Source: Halococcus salsus | Lineage (GTDB): Archaea; Halobacteriota; Halobacteria; Halobacteriales; Halococcaceae | Length of the DNA: 64,000 nt | Assembly: GCF_009900715.1 (NCBI RefSeq) | Contig: NZ_JAAAJC010000001.1 | Coordinates: forward strand, 795,216 to 859,215 | Direction: 5' to 3' | Part shown: positions 44,076-52,816 of the stretch, piece after piece | How the letters are laid out: every line of letters begins with the position of its first letter | How positions within the stretch are numbered: the first letter of the stretch is position 1 | Position numbers and translations under genes: made by a program | Notes under the pieces: generated by a model | Told to the model about the DNA's origin: nothing | The model's database searches: none | The model's input: the letters and a program-made list of their open reading frames with translations, nothing else

Positions 44076-45746
44076 TCACTCCTCGTTCGAGGCGTGTTCC
44101 TGTTCCCGGAGTTTTCGGCGTTGGATCTTTCCGGTCGTCGTCTGCGGGAGCCGTTCGACGAACTCGATCGCCCGCGGGTACTCGTACTTCGCGAGTCGGT
44201 CCCGGACACGGTCACGGATCTCCTCGCGGAGTTCGTCCCCGTTCTCGGTCGTATCGGTGGCCGACGTCGGCTGGACGAAGGCCTTGATTATCTCCCCACG
44301 GGTCTCGTCGGCGACCCCGATGACGCCGACCTGCTCGACGCCGGGGTGTTCGAGGATCGCGCGCTCGACTTCACCGGGGCCGACCCGGTAGCCGCTGGTG
44401 AGGATGAGGTCGTCGTCGCGGGACTTGAACCAGCAGTAGCCGGACTCGTCCTGCACCCCGAGGTCGCCGGTCAGATGCCACTCGCCGACCGTCACGCTCG
44501 CCGTCTTCTCGTCGTCGTTCCAGTAGCCATCGAAGACCACCGGGTCGTCGCCTCGCTCGACGGCGATCTCGCCGACCTCGCCGGTTGGCCGCTCGACGCC
44601 GGTCTCGGGGTCGACGACGGCGACGTCGTGGCCGGGAACGGGTTTGCCCATACAGCCCGGTTTGGCCGGGAACCACTCCTGGCAGTTGGTGACGAGGAGG
44701 TTGGCCTCCGTCTGGCCGTAGAGTTCGTTCACCGCGACGCCGGCGAGGTCCGTCTCGGCCCACTCCAGGATCTCGGGGGTGAGCGGCTCGCCGCCCGAAC
44801 ACACCGCCCGGAGCGAGAGGTCGTAGGTTTCGAGCGGATTCTCGACCCCCATCAACATCCGGATGGCCGTCGGCGGGATGAAGGCGTCCGTCACGTCGAA
44901 CTCCTCCATGAGAGCGAACGACCCCTCGGGATCGAACTTTCCCATCGGGTAGCCGACGACGGGCCGTCCGTAGTGCCACGCCGGGTAGAGCAGGTCGCCG
45001 AGCGCCCCGATCCACGCCCAGTCGGCGGGTGTCCAGTAGACGCCTTCGTCGACCCGGCGCTCGAAGTACATCGAGAACGCCGGGCAGTGGCCGATCCAGA
45101 CGCCGTGACCGTGCAGCGCCCCCTTTGGTGGCCCCGTCGACCCGCTGGTGTACATCACGATCGCGGGCGTCTCGGCCGTCGTTTCGGCGATCCCGTACTC
45201 CTCGAGCTCGTTCTCGACCAGCCCCGAGAACGTCGTCGAGGCGGAATCCGTTCCCGTATCGTCGTCCGTGACCTCGACGACGGTTTCGAGCCCCGGGCAC
45301 TCGGCGGCCGCGCTCGCGACGGTCTCAACCACGTCCGCGTCGGCGACCACGGCTTTCGCCTCGCTGTCTGCGAGGCGGTGCCGGAGCGACTCGTCGCCGA
45401 AGAGCGGCGACAGCGGGAGCGATATCGCACCCATCTTCCAGCACGCGAGGTGGGTGAGCGGGTTCGCGGGTTTCTGCGGGACGACCACGCCCACTCGGTC
45501 GCCGCGCTCGACTCCCGCGCTCTCGAAGGCGTTCGCCACGCGGTTCGAGAGCCGGTCGAGGTCGTCGAACGTGTAGGTCTCACGACGGCCGTCGGGATAG
45601 GCCTGGTAGAGCGCGACCCGTTCCCCGGACCGGTCGTGTTTTCGGAGGAGGTCCCGCCCGAGGTTGTAGTCCGCCGGGAGGTCCCACCGGAACGACTCGC
45701 GCGCGTCCTCGTAGGTCTCCCCGTCGAGTGAAACGTGCCACGGCAT
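44076..45746 (-). CDS. Acyl-CoA synthetase (AMP-forming)
   Basis: The 556-residue enzyme starts MPWHVSLDGETYEDARESF and carries YTSGSTGPPKGALHGH (P-loop), NELYGQTEANL (A5 motif), HLTGDLGVQD (A7), YRVGPGEVERAI (A8) and a C-terminal KIQRR lysine for acyl-adenylate formation. It activates a carboxylic acid to acyl-CoA with ATP. The chain length is uncertain; overall architecture resembles acetyl/propionyl- or medium-chain synthetases. It is adjacent to a sodium:solute symporter that may supply the acid. Confidence 0.88.
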   Translation of the reverse strand: MPWHVSLDGETYEDARESFRWDLPADYNLGRDLLRKHDRSGERVALYQAYPDGRRETYTFDDLDRLSNRVANAFESAGVERGDRVGVVVPQKPANPLTHLACWKMGAISLPLSPLFGDESLRHRLADSEAKAVVADADVVETVASAAAECPGLETVVEVTDDDTGTDSASTTFSGLVENELEEYGIAETTAETPAIVMYTSGSTGPPKGALHGHGVWIGHCPAFSMYFERRVDEGVYWTPADWAWIGALGDLLYPAWHYGRPVVGYPMGKFDPEGSFALMEEFDVTDAFIPPTAIRMLMGVENPLETYDLSLRAVCSGGEPLTPEILEWAETDLAGVAVNELYGQTEANLLVTNCQEWFPAKPGCMGKPVPGHDVAVVDPETGVERPTGEVGEIAVERGDDPVVFDGYWNDDEKTASVTVGEWHLTGDLGVQDESGYCWFKSRDDDLILTSGYRVGPGEVERAILEHPGVEQVGVIGVADETRGEIIKAFVQPTSATDTTENGDELREEIRDRVRDRLAKYEYPRAIEFVERLPQTTTGKIQRRKLREQEHASNEE

Positions 45747-45787
45747 ACCACCGAGCTTCGAAACCGCTCTACAAATAGCTTGGCCGA

Positions 45788-46222
45788 CTACAGAAACGTG
45801 CGCTCGACGGCTATCTCGACGTGCGCGAACCGCTCGTCGTCGGCGAGCGATTCGACGAACGTCTCGTGGGAGTCGCTCGCGCTGGTCGCTTCGAGGTCGA
45901 ACTGCTCGTCGTTCCACGCGACGACCAACGACGAACGACGAAGGCGAGAGCTGGGCGAGAGCCGGATCGAATCGAGGTCGTCGAGCGCGACCACCCGGTT
46001 TCGGTCGTCGAACGCCGCCACCGCGTCGGGCGCGAGGGAAGCGATCTCCTCGCGGGCGGTGGTCCCCATGTCGGCACGGAGGAGCAGCGATCTGAACGAC
46101 TCGCCGACGAAACACCAGATCAGGCGTTCGTCGGTGAGCACGCCCTCCCAGAACTCGAGCGAGACCGGTGTCCGTCGGTACCAGCCGCTGAACCGCCCGA
46201 CGACCGACTCGGTCGCGGCCAT
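45788..46222 (-). CDS. Conserved haloarchaeal protein of unknown function
   Basis: The 144-residue soluble product begins MAATESVVGRFSGWYRRTPVSLEFW and has two parts separated by LDDLDSIRLSPSSRLRRSSLV, which could form a PH-like fold (LIWCFVGESFRSLLLRAD). It sits between the symporter and the acyl-CoA synthetase on the same strand and starts one base after the symporter stop, so it may be cotranscribed. No known role. Confidence 0.55.
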   Translation of the reverse strand: MAATESVVGRFSGWYRRTPVSLEFWEGVLTDERLIWCFVGESFRSLLLRADMGTTAREEIASLAPDAVAAFDDRNRVVALDDLDSIRLSPSSRLRRSSLVVAWNDEQFDLEATSASDSHETFVESLADDERFAHVEIAVERTFL

Positions 46223-46223
46223 C

Positions 46224-47780
46224 CTATCGCTCCAGCAGGGTGACGAGGTCGGCGGGCACGCTCCGGCCGCGCTGGGTCAACACCGAGACCCCCACCGTGA
46301 GCGCGATCGAGACCAGCAGGGCGACGGTCCCCACCGGGAACCCCTCGGCGAAGGGATAGAGCGAGAGTATCGTCTCGCTCACACCCGGTGCGCCTGCGGC
46401 CTCGGCGATCCGCGGGACCGCGCTGTAGAACAGGTTGACGACGAGGCCGCCGACGATCCCCGCGACCGCGCCCTCCTTCGTCGCGCCCTTCCAGTTCAAC
46501 CCGAAGACGGCGACCGGGAAGAAGGCCGCCGCGAAGAAGCCCCAGCCGATCGTGCCGAGGATCCCCACGAGCGCGTCGGAGAAGAACACCACGAGCGTCG
46601 AGAGAACCGTGAGTCCCGCGAGCGCGATCTGTGTCACCCGAAGCTCGGTCGTCTCGTCGTCTATCGGTCGCCCGAACGCCCGCGGGAGGTCGCGCGAGAC
46701 CGCGGCGGCACCGATGTTGAGGAACGAGTCGCTGGTGGACATGATCGCCGCGAGCAGCGCGGCGAGCACGAGTCCGGCGACCACGCCGGGCGTCTGGTTC
46801 AGCACGAACACTGGCGCGGCGATCGACGCGCTTCGGAGTTCGGGGATCGTCCCGCCCTCGACTGCCGCGCGCATCGAGAGGCCGGCCGAGAAGGCGATCA
46901 TACTGGAGATCCCGTAGGATATCGCGGCGATGGGCGCGCCCCAGCGGAGGATGGTGAGGTCGCGGCTCATGTAGAACTTCGTGATGAGGTGGGGCTGGCC
47001 CGCCGACCCGATCGAGAAGAGGATCCACCACGCGAGGGCGGTGAAGGCGCTCGCGGCGGGCACACCGATCGCGCCGAACGGCGAGACGAGCGCGGGGTCG
47101 ACGCTCGCGAGGTTCCGGGTGATGGTGCCCATACCGCCGCCGAACTCCAGCGCGAAGTAGAAGACGAACACCGCGCCGACGATCATCGTGATCGACTGGA
47201 CGAAGTCGGTCCAGACGCCGGCGATCATCCCGCCGAGGACGCTGTAGGCGAGCAGGATCGCCGCGCCACCGAACAGCCCCCAGACGACGGGGATCCCGAA
47301 TATCGCCCGCATCACGAACTGGAGCGCGGCGAGGTTGGTCGCGAGGTAGGCGATCACGCCGACGATGACCGCGAACGCGGTGAGGCCCCTGACCCACGCG
47401 CTCTCGTAGCGGACGTACATCCCGTCGGCGAGCGTGAGGACGTTCCTGATGTCGGCGAGGATCCGCATCCGGCGGGCGAGGAGCACCCAGGCGATGAGGA
47501 AGCCGAGCGGCGCGGTGAAGAAGATCCACATCCCGGTCATCCCGTAGGAGTAGACGAGTTCCGGACCGCCGACGAACCCGAACCCCGACTGGATCACCGA
47601 GAACGCGGTCAGCGCGAGCACCCACGTCCCCACGGATTTCCCCGTGATCAGGAAGTCGCTCGTGCTATCGGTGTTGAGGTATCCCCAGACGCCGATCGCG
47701 AGGACGATCAGGAGATAGAGCCCGCCGAACAGGAGCACGAACGGGTCGTCGGCGACCGGGATCGCCTGGAGGAGTTTCAT
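46224..47780 (-). CDS. Sodium:solute symporter (SSS family)
   Basis: This 518-residue transporter has about 13 transmembrane helices. SSS-type motifs include GFGFVGGPELVYSYG near the start and the sodium-site segment STSDSFLNIGAAAVSRDL in helix 8. Relatives carry acetate, pantothenate, proline or other solutes. Its start overlaps the stop of a small membrane partner, a layout seen in acetate and carboxylate systems. Together with the acyl-CoA synthetase it suggests uptake and activation of an organic acid. Confidence 0.85.
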   Translation of the reverse strand: MKLLQAIPVADDPFVLLFGGLYLLIVLAIGVWGYLNTDSTSDFLITGKSVGTWVLALTAFSVIQSGFGFVGGPELVYSYGMTGMWIFFTAPLGFLIAWVLLARRMRILADIRNVLTLADGMYVRYESAWVRGLTAFAVIVGVIAYLATNLAALQFVMRAIFGIPVVWGLFGGAAILLAYSVLGGMIAGVWTDFVQSITMIVGAVFVFYFALEFGGGMGTITRNLASVDPALVSPFGAIGVPAASAFTALAWWILFSIGSAGQPHLITKFYMSRDLTILRWGAPIAAISYGISSMIAFSAGLSMRAAVEGGTIPELRSASIAAPVFVLNQTPGVVAGLVLAALLAAIMSTSDSFLNIGAAAVSRDLPRAFGRPIDDETTELRVTQIALAGLTVLSTLVVFFSDALVGILGTIGWGFFAAAFFPVAVFGLNWKGATKEGAVAGIVGGLVVNLFYSAVPRIAEAAGAPGVSETILSLYPFAEGFPVGTVALLVSIALTVGVSVLTQRGRSVPADLVTLLER

Positions 47781-48268
47781 TGCTCGCCCCCGTTCTCGGA
47801 GTCGACGCCCGGCGACTGCGACGGTGCGAGCGGGAAGTCGCCTTCACGCTGTGTCTGCCGCGCGTCGTCCATCACGTCGGCGACGAGATCCTCGTTGGCG
47901 GTATCGGAGAACACCGAGACCGCGTAGTAGACGGGCGCGAGAAGCGGCAGTAGCCAGAGGAACAGGATGTAGACGAACGTCGACTGTGGGACCCCGAGGA
48001 CGTACGTCTCGCTCGCGGTGCCGGGCTCCCAGAGCAGCCAGATCCCGGTCAGCCCGACCGCGAACAGCAGCCCCAGACCCGCGACGAGCCCGGTGTACGG
48101 GGCGATATCGAGCTCTCGGTCGCCCCGCTCGACGGCCGCCAGCGGGAGTACCGCGACGATGAGCGCACCGGCGAGGTACGAGAACACGCGATAGAGACCG
48201 AGCGCGGCGACGAGCAACGCGGCGACCGAGAGGGTACCGACGGCCAGAGCGGTTCGGTTTCGTGCCAT
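47777..48268 (-). CDS. Small membrane partner of the SSS transporter
   Basis: The 163-residue protein has four transmembrane helices (LALVAALGLYRVFSYLA, LVAGLGLLFAVGLTGIWLL, QSTFVYILFLWLLPLLAPVYY) and an acidic tail. Its position immediately upstream of and overlapping the symporter gene matches small subunits paired with SSS transporters. Direct function is unknown. Confidence 0.7.
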   Translation of the reverse strand: MARNRTALAVGTLSVAALLVAALGLYRVFSYLAGALIVAVLPLAAVERGDRELDIAPYTGLVAGLGLLFAVGLTGIWLLWEPGTASETYVLGVPQSTFVYILFLWLLPLLAPVYYAVSVFSDTANEDLVADVMDDARQTQREGDFPLAPSQSPGVDSENGGEQ

Positions 48269-48318
48269 CCCAAGGATCGGTATCCCGAAGAATCATAACT
48301 GTTTCTCAGGGTGGTTCG

Positions 48319-48837
48319 ATGTATCGCGTCTCCCCTCCGAACGCCCAGACGAAGCCGAAGCACCGATATGGCGCAGGGCGAAACGAACGATCGGTGAATC
48401 GACCTTCTCGTTCGTTCCGGCGACGAGCGGTCTACCGCGACGTCGCTCTGGGAACGCTGTTGGCCGGGAGCGGACTGCTCGGGGCGGGGGTACTCCTCGT
48501 CTGGCTCGGAACGCGCGGTCCGCTCCTCTCGGTCTCCCCGGCGGTCGGGTCGATCGCATTGCGGATGGCCGGTGCGGACAGATTGGTGGTGCTCGCCTAC
48601 CTCGGTGTCGGGATCGAGCGGCTCTACCTCACCGGTCTGCCCCTCCTCTTGTTCTGTGTCGGGGTCGTGCTCCCGGTCCTCCGGGGGTGGTGGCGCGTGC
48701 CGGCCTCGATGCTCTTCGGTGCGGCGGCGGCCAGCACGGTGACCATTCTCTCCGGGTGTGCGTGCGCCAGCGGGTCGGCGACCTTTCTCGTCGTGCGGAC
48801 GGTTCGAACCGTGCTGAACGGCCTCGCGCCACTCTAG
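48319..48837 (+). CDS. Membrane protein of unknown function
   Basis: The product (ATG 48319, about 172 residues) has a basic N-terminus and four transmembrane helices (LGTLLAGSGLLGAGVLLVWL and following). CACASG lies in the last helix. It is divergent from the symporter partner and shows no family motif. The N-terminal start is uncertain, with a GTG (VNRPSRSF) a little downstream. Confidence 0.55.
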   Translation: MYRVSPPNAQTKPKHRYGAGRNERSVNRPSRSFRRRAVYRDVALGTLLAGSGLLGAGVLLVWLGTRGPLLSVSPAVGSIALRMAGADRLVVLAYLGVGIERLYLTGLPLLLFCVGVVLPVLRGWWRVPASMLFGAAAASTVTILSGCACASGSATFLVVRTVRTVLNGLAPL

Positions 48838-49146
48838 CGTCTCCACCAGTCACCCCGGAATTCACGGTGGAGGCGCTAGCTCGCGGACTGCGGTCTACGA
48901 TACGCGGAGCAGTCACCAGACCGCACATCGAGGTATAATAAAATAGTTATATAAACATCGACAGCCCGGACCCGAAAACTGGAATAAAGCTTGCATCAGC
49001 TAACCGGAAACTTATCCGTAGTCTCATCTAACATGGTTTATAGATAACTTATCAGAGAAGTGGAACGAAGCGCGCTCCACTTCACCGGTCTCGAAGCGTC
49101 GCTCGTACGAGCGGGTGAGAAACGGGACGAACGACCGAGGGAGAAC
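48838..49146 (+). promoter_or_regulatory. AT-rich control region of the ABC transporter operon
   Basis: No gene is present in this 309-base gap. AT-rich TATA candidates are GTTATATAAAC (about 48947-48957) and GTTTATAGATA (about 49036-49046). The perfect palindrome GATAA-C-TTATC at 49043-49053 overlaps the second one and would sit near the transcription start, a candidate operator. A short hairpin GTGGA...TCCAC (49060-49080) lies downstream in the probable leader. It is the likely regulatory region for 49147-52795. Confidence 0.5.
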
Positions 49147-50310
49147 GTGACTCGGAACAGCCATCCTCGATCGACGGAAGCCGGATCCGACGCGACCCGG
49201 CGGCGGTTCCTGCAGGCGGCGACCGTCGCGGGGACGGGTCTCGCGAGCGGCTGTCTCGGTGCCGCGAGTGGAACGGGCACGACGTTGACGATGGGCTATC
49301 AGCCGTTCTCGGCCCACGCGTGGGAGGCGTTGGTGATGAAGCACGACGACGATCTCGTGGACCGCCACCTCCCCGACGACTACTCGCTGGAGTGGCAGTC
49401 GGCGCTCCAGGGGTCGGTGATCGCGAACCGGATCAGCGTCGGGAAGAACCAGGTCGGATGGATGGGGGACATGCCCGCGCTGGTGACGATCGCCCAGACC
49501 GAAACTCCCGCGAGCCTCGTCGGGCTCGCCAACTGGTCGCGCGGCCAGCAGTGTAACCTCCTCATCGTCCCCCAGGACTCGCCGATCGAGCAGACGGCCG
49601 ACATCGCGGGCAAATCCGTCGGCGTCACGACCGGGTCGTGCACCCACCGGTATCTCCTCCAGGTGCTCGACGCCGAGGGGATCGACGTCGAGATAGAGGA
49701 CACCAGCATCTCCACGATCCTCGCGAACCTCCGAGAGGGACGGATCGCGGCGGGGCTGGGCTGGGAGCCATCGGTCGCGAAGTCGGTCTTCCAGGACGAC
49801 CTCACCCGATACGTCTCGACCGGTGCGGAGTACGACGTGATCGACGCCGGTGGGATCCCGATGACCGATGACCTGATCGAGAATCACTACGAGGCGGCGA
49901 AGGGCATCATGAAGGCCGAACTGGAGGCCACCAGAATTCAGGCGACGGACCGACAGCGCACGCTCGATCTGGTCCAGGAGGAGGAGGACCTCCGCTACTT
50001 CAACCGGTCGTCGCTCAACTGGGGCGAGTACCGGCCTCCCCCGATCGTCGAGAACGTCGAACGCCTCCAGTTCGCGACCGACTTCGAACGGGCCACCGAG
50101 CCGGGTCGGTTGATGAAGGAGACCGCCCCGCAGTTCCTCACCGACCAGGGGGCGCTCGACGCCCCGCCGGCCGACGACCGCTATAAACCCGGCGTGCTCG
50201 ACGATGCCGCCGCCGAACTCGCCGAGGAGGTCGAGTGGTCGCCGCGGCAGGCCGGCAACGGTTCGTCGAACGGCAGCGCCGGGACCGACGTCTCGGAGGC
50301 GATGCGATGA
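49147..50310 (+). CDS. ABC transporter substrate-binding lipoprotein (NMT1/SsuA-like)
   Basis: The GTG start at 49147 gives 387 residues. The N-terminus has a Tat motif (TRRRFLQAATVAG) and a lipobox ASGCLG, so it is anchored outside the membrane. The mature part resembles the taurine/sulfonate/nitrate (SsuA/TauA/NMT1) binding family: TLTMGYQPFSAHAWE, NQVGWMGDMPALVTI and GKSVGVTTGSCTHRYLL. A GTG at 49060 is an alternative start. The ligand is not indicated. It heads a four-gene operon with overlapping stops and starts. Confidence 0.82.
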   Translation: MTRNSHPRSTEAGSDATRRRFLQAATVAGTGLASGCLGAASGTGTTLTMGYQPFSAHAWEALVMKHDDDLVDRHLPDDYSLEWQSALQGSVIANRISVGKNQVGWMGDMPALVTIAQTETPASLVGLANWSRGQQCNLLIVPQDSPIEQTADIAGKSVGVTTGSCTHRYLLQVLDAEGIDVEIEDTSISTILANLREGRIAAGLGWEPSVAKSVFQDDLTRYVSTGAEYDVIDAGGIPMTDDLIENHYEAAKGIMKAELEATRIQATDRQRTLDLVQEEEDLRYFNRSSLNWGEYRPPPIVENVERLQFATDFERATEPGRLMKETAPQFLTDQGALDAPPADDRYKPGVLDDAAAELAEEVEWSPRQAGNGSSNGSAGTDVSEAMR

Positions 50311-51158
50311 GCACTGACTCCGTGACCGATCGGCTCGGCGAGCAGCTGTCGGGCGCGCTGCCCACGCCGACGCGGGGAGCGCTCAAACTCCTCTCGCTCG
50401 TCGGCTTCCTCGCCATCTGGTGGCTCTGCTATCGGTTCGGCGTGCTCAACTTCGAGCACTTCGTGAGCCCCGTCACCACGATCGTCGAGTTCGGCGCGGC
50501 GCTCGCCGGGCAACCGTTGACCGAGGGTGGCGACACCATCTACCTCCACGCCGCCTACTCGACGGCTCGGGTAGCGATCGGCGTCGTTGCCGCGGCACTC
50601 CTCGCGATCCCGCTCGGCTTGCTCATCGGCACGAGCCGGACGTGGGAGAACCGGCTCTACCCCGCGCTCGAAGCGTTCCGGCCGATCCCGCCGATCGCGT
50701 GGCTGCCGATAGCCATCATCGTGCTCCCGACGCTGGCCCTGGGCGCGGTCTCGGTCCCGCTTCCCGCGCTGTTCGTCGTGTTCATCGGGGCGTTCTTCCC
50801 GATATTCACGAACACCATCGAGGGTGCGCGCAACATCGAGACCGAGTACAGTCGGGCGGCCGAGAGCCTCGGTGCGTCCTCGACCGACGTGTTTCGACAC
50901 GTGGTCCTGCCGGCGACCATGCCGTCGATCATCACCGGACTGTCGCTCGGGGTAGGCCTCGGTTGGATCACGGTCGTGGCCGCCGAGCTCCTCACGGGCG
51001 GTCCCGGTCTCGGCTACATCATCATCCAGGGGTCGCGACTGTTACAGAACCAGATCGTCGTCATCGGCATGCTCTCGGTCGGCGCGCTCGGCTACGCCTC
51101 CTCGGCGCTGGTCGAGGCGCTCGGCAACGCAGTGATGCCGTGGGCGGCAACGGAGTAA
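50307..51158 (+). CDS. ABC transporter permease (SsuC/TauC-like), subunit 1
   Basis: This 283-residue permease (start MSTDSVTDRLGEQLSG) has about six helices and the EAA loop EYSRAAESLGASSTDVFRHVVLPATMP. It resembles the sulfonate/taurine-type permease. It overlaps the binding-protein stop by four bases. Its partner permease is at 52034, so the transmembrane domain may be a heterodimer. Confidence 0.85.
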   Translation: MSTDSVTDRLGEQLSGALPTPTRGALKLLSLVGFLAIWWLCYRFGVLNFEHFVSPVTTIVEFGAALAGQPLTEGGDTIYLHAAYSTARVAIGVVAAALLAIPLGLLIGTSRTWENRLYPALEAFRPIPPIAWLPIAIIVLPTLALGAVSVPLPALFVVFIGAFFPIFTNTIEGARNIETEYSRAAESLGASSTDVFRHVVLPATMPSIITGLSLGVGLGWITVVAAELLTGGPGLGYIIIQGSRLLQNQIVVIGMLSVGALGYASSALVEALGNAVMPWAATE

Positions 51159-51161
51159 CTC

Positions 51162-52034
51162 ATGAGCAAACACAACACCGACGCACGAACCGAGGCGGAC
51201 GACCGATCCACGACTGGCGACGGGCGTCGGTCGTGGACCGAATCGAGCGGCTCCGGCACCGTCAACATCCAGGACCTCACGAAGGTCTACGGCGAGGGCG
51301 ACGACGAACTCGTCGCGGTCGACGGGATGGACCTCCACATCGAGTCCGAGGAGTTCGTGACCGTGCTCGGCCCCTCCGGATGCGGGAAGAGTACCGTCAT
51401 GGAGTGCATCGCGGGCTACCTCGAACCCACCGAGGGCGAAGTCCTCGTCAACGGGGAACCGGTGGAGGGACCGGACCCGAGCCGGGGCGTGGTCTTCCAA
51501 GAGAACCGGCTGTTCCCCTGGAAGACGATCAACCAAAACGTTCGATTCGGGCCACAGATGCGCAACGCGGTCGACGAGGACCGGGTCCACTCGCTGTTCG
51601 GGCAGATGGGGCTCGAAGGGTTCGAGGACGCCTACCCCCACGAGCTCTCGGGCGGGATGCAACAGCGCGCCGAGCTCGCCCGACTGCTGGCGAACGACCC
51701 CGACATCATGTTGATGGACGAGCCGTTCAGCGGGCTCGACGCGATGACAAAGGAACTCATGCAGGAGAACCTGCTCGACGTCTGGGAGGACGACGACCGG
51801 ACGGTTCTGTTCATCACCCACGACGTCGAGGAGGCGATCCTGCTCGCCGACCGGGTCGTCGTGATGACCGCCCGGCCGGGCCAGGTCAAGGACGTCATCG
51901 ACGTCGACCTCGACCGGCCGCGTGACACCGACGTCGTCACCACCGACCGGTTCAACGAACTCCAGCGTCGGGCGAGCGAAAGCATCCACGACGAGGCCGA
52001 ACGCGCGATGAAGCAGGCCGAGGGGCGCACCTGA
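51162..52034 (+). CDS. ABC transporter ATP-binding protein (SsuB/TauB-like)
   Basis: The 290-residue ATPase has Walker A GPSGCGKST, the Q-loop FQENRLFPWK, the signature LSGGMQQRAELARLLAND, Walker B MLMDEPFSGLD and the H-loop ITHDVEE. It belongs to the nitrate/sulfonate/taurine import group. It lies three bases after the first permease and overlaps the second permease by one base. Confidence 0.93.
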   Translation: MSKHNTDARTEADDRSTTGDGRRSWTESSGSGTVNIQDLTKVYGEGDDELVAVDGMDLHIESEEFVTVLGPSGCGKSTVMECIAGYLEPTEGEVLVNGEPVEGPDPSRGVVFQENRLFPWKTINQNVRFGPQMRNAVDEDRVHSLFGQMGLEGFEDAYPHELSGGMQQRAELARLLANDPDIMLMDEPFSGLDAMTKELMQENLLDVWEDDDRTVLFITHDVEEAILLADRVVVMTARPGQVKDVIDVDLDRPRDTDVVTTDRFNELQRRASESIHDEAERAMKQAEGRT

Positions 52035-52795
52035 TGGCCGCCACCGGCTACCGGCGGCGGCTCGAACAGTCGGCGTCGCTGCTCGCGCTGCTCGCCGTGT
52101 GGCTGTTCGCCACCACCGTCGTGGCGGTCGTCCCGAGCCTCCCCTCCCCCGTGGAGGTGCTCGTCGCCCTCGCGAACACCGTCACCGGGCCGTACTACTG
52201 GGAGGAGGTGCTCCGGAGCACGTTCCGGGTCTACCTCTCGTTCGTGCTCGCGGCGGTCATCGGGGTCCCGCTCGGGATCGCGATCGGCCGGAGCCAGGTC
52301 TTCGCGGACCTCACGTTCCCGGCGCTCGAAGTCCTCCGACCGATCCCGCCGATCGCCTGGTTCCCGGCGCTGACGATAATCCTCCTCAGCGCCGAGAACA
52401 TCGTCCGGTTCATCATCTTCCTCGCGGCCTTCTTCCCGATCCTCCTCAACACCATCGAGGGGGTCAGAGGGATCGAAACGGAGTACGCCCAGGCGGCGAG
52501 TTCGCTCGGGGCGAGTTCGTGGCAACGATTGCGCCACATCGTGTTGCCCGGCGCGCTCCCGTCGATCTACACCGGGTTGGTCAACGCGATGGGGTTGGCG
52601 TGGGTGAGCCTCGTCGCGGCGGAGCTCCTCTCGAGCAGCGGCATCGGCTACTTCATCTGGAACGCCTTCACCGCCGGCGCGTACCCGAACATCGTCGTCG
52701 GCATGATCACCGTCGGCGCGCTCGGCTATGCATCGTCGACGCTGGTCCGCTGGCTCGGTGCCCGCCAGCTCCCGTGGATGCAGACCGGGGAGTAG
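52034..52795 (+). CDS. ABC transporter permease (SsuC/TauC-like), subunit 2
   Basis: The 253-residue permease has EYAQAASSLGASSWQRLRHIVLPGALPS as EAA loop. It is similar to but distinct from the first permease. Its start (TGATG) overlaps the ATPase stop by one base. With 50307 it gives a two-permease ABC importer, while most SsuC-type systems use one. Cooperation is inferred from operon structure. Confidence 0.85.
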   Translation: MAATGYRRRLEQSASLLALLAVWLFATTVVAVVPSLPSPVEVLVALANTVTGPYYWEEVLRSTFRVYLSFVLAAVIGVPLGIAIGRSQVFADLTFPALEVLRPIPPIAWFPALTIILLSAENIVRFIIFLAAFFPILLNTIEGVRGIETEYAQAASSLGASSWQRLRHIVLPGALPSIYTGLVNAMGLAWVSLVAAELLSSSGIGYFIWNAFTAGAYPNIVVGMITVGALGYASSTLVRWLGARQLPWMQTGE

Positions 52796-52816
52796 TTTCG
52801 AACCGACCGACCCCCG

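Noticed and set aside
43722..47927. Very long plus-strand frames (669 and 730 codons) opposite the acyl-CoA synthetase and symporter
   Set aside because: They mirror strongly coding minus-strand genes in high-GC DNA and contain no recognisable domain; stops are rare on the antisense strand for compositional reasons.
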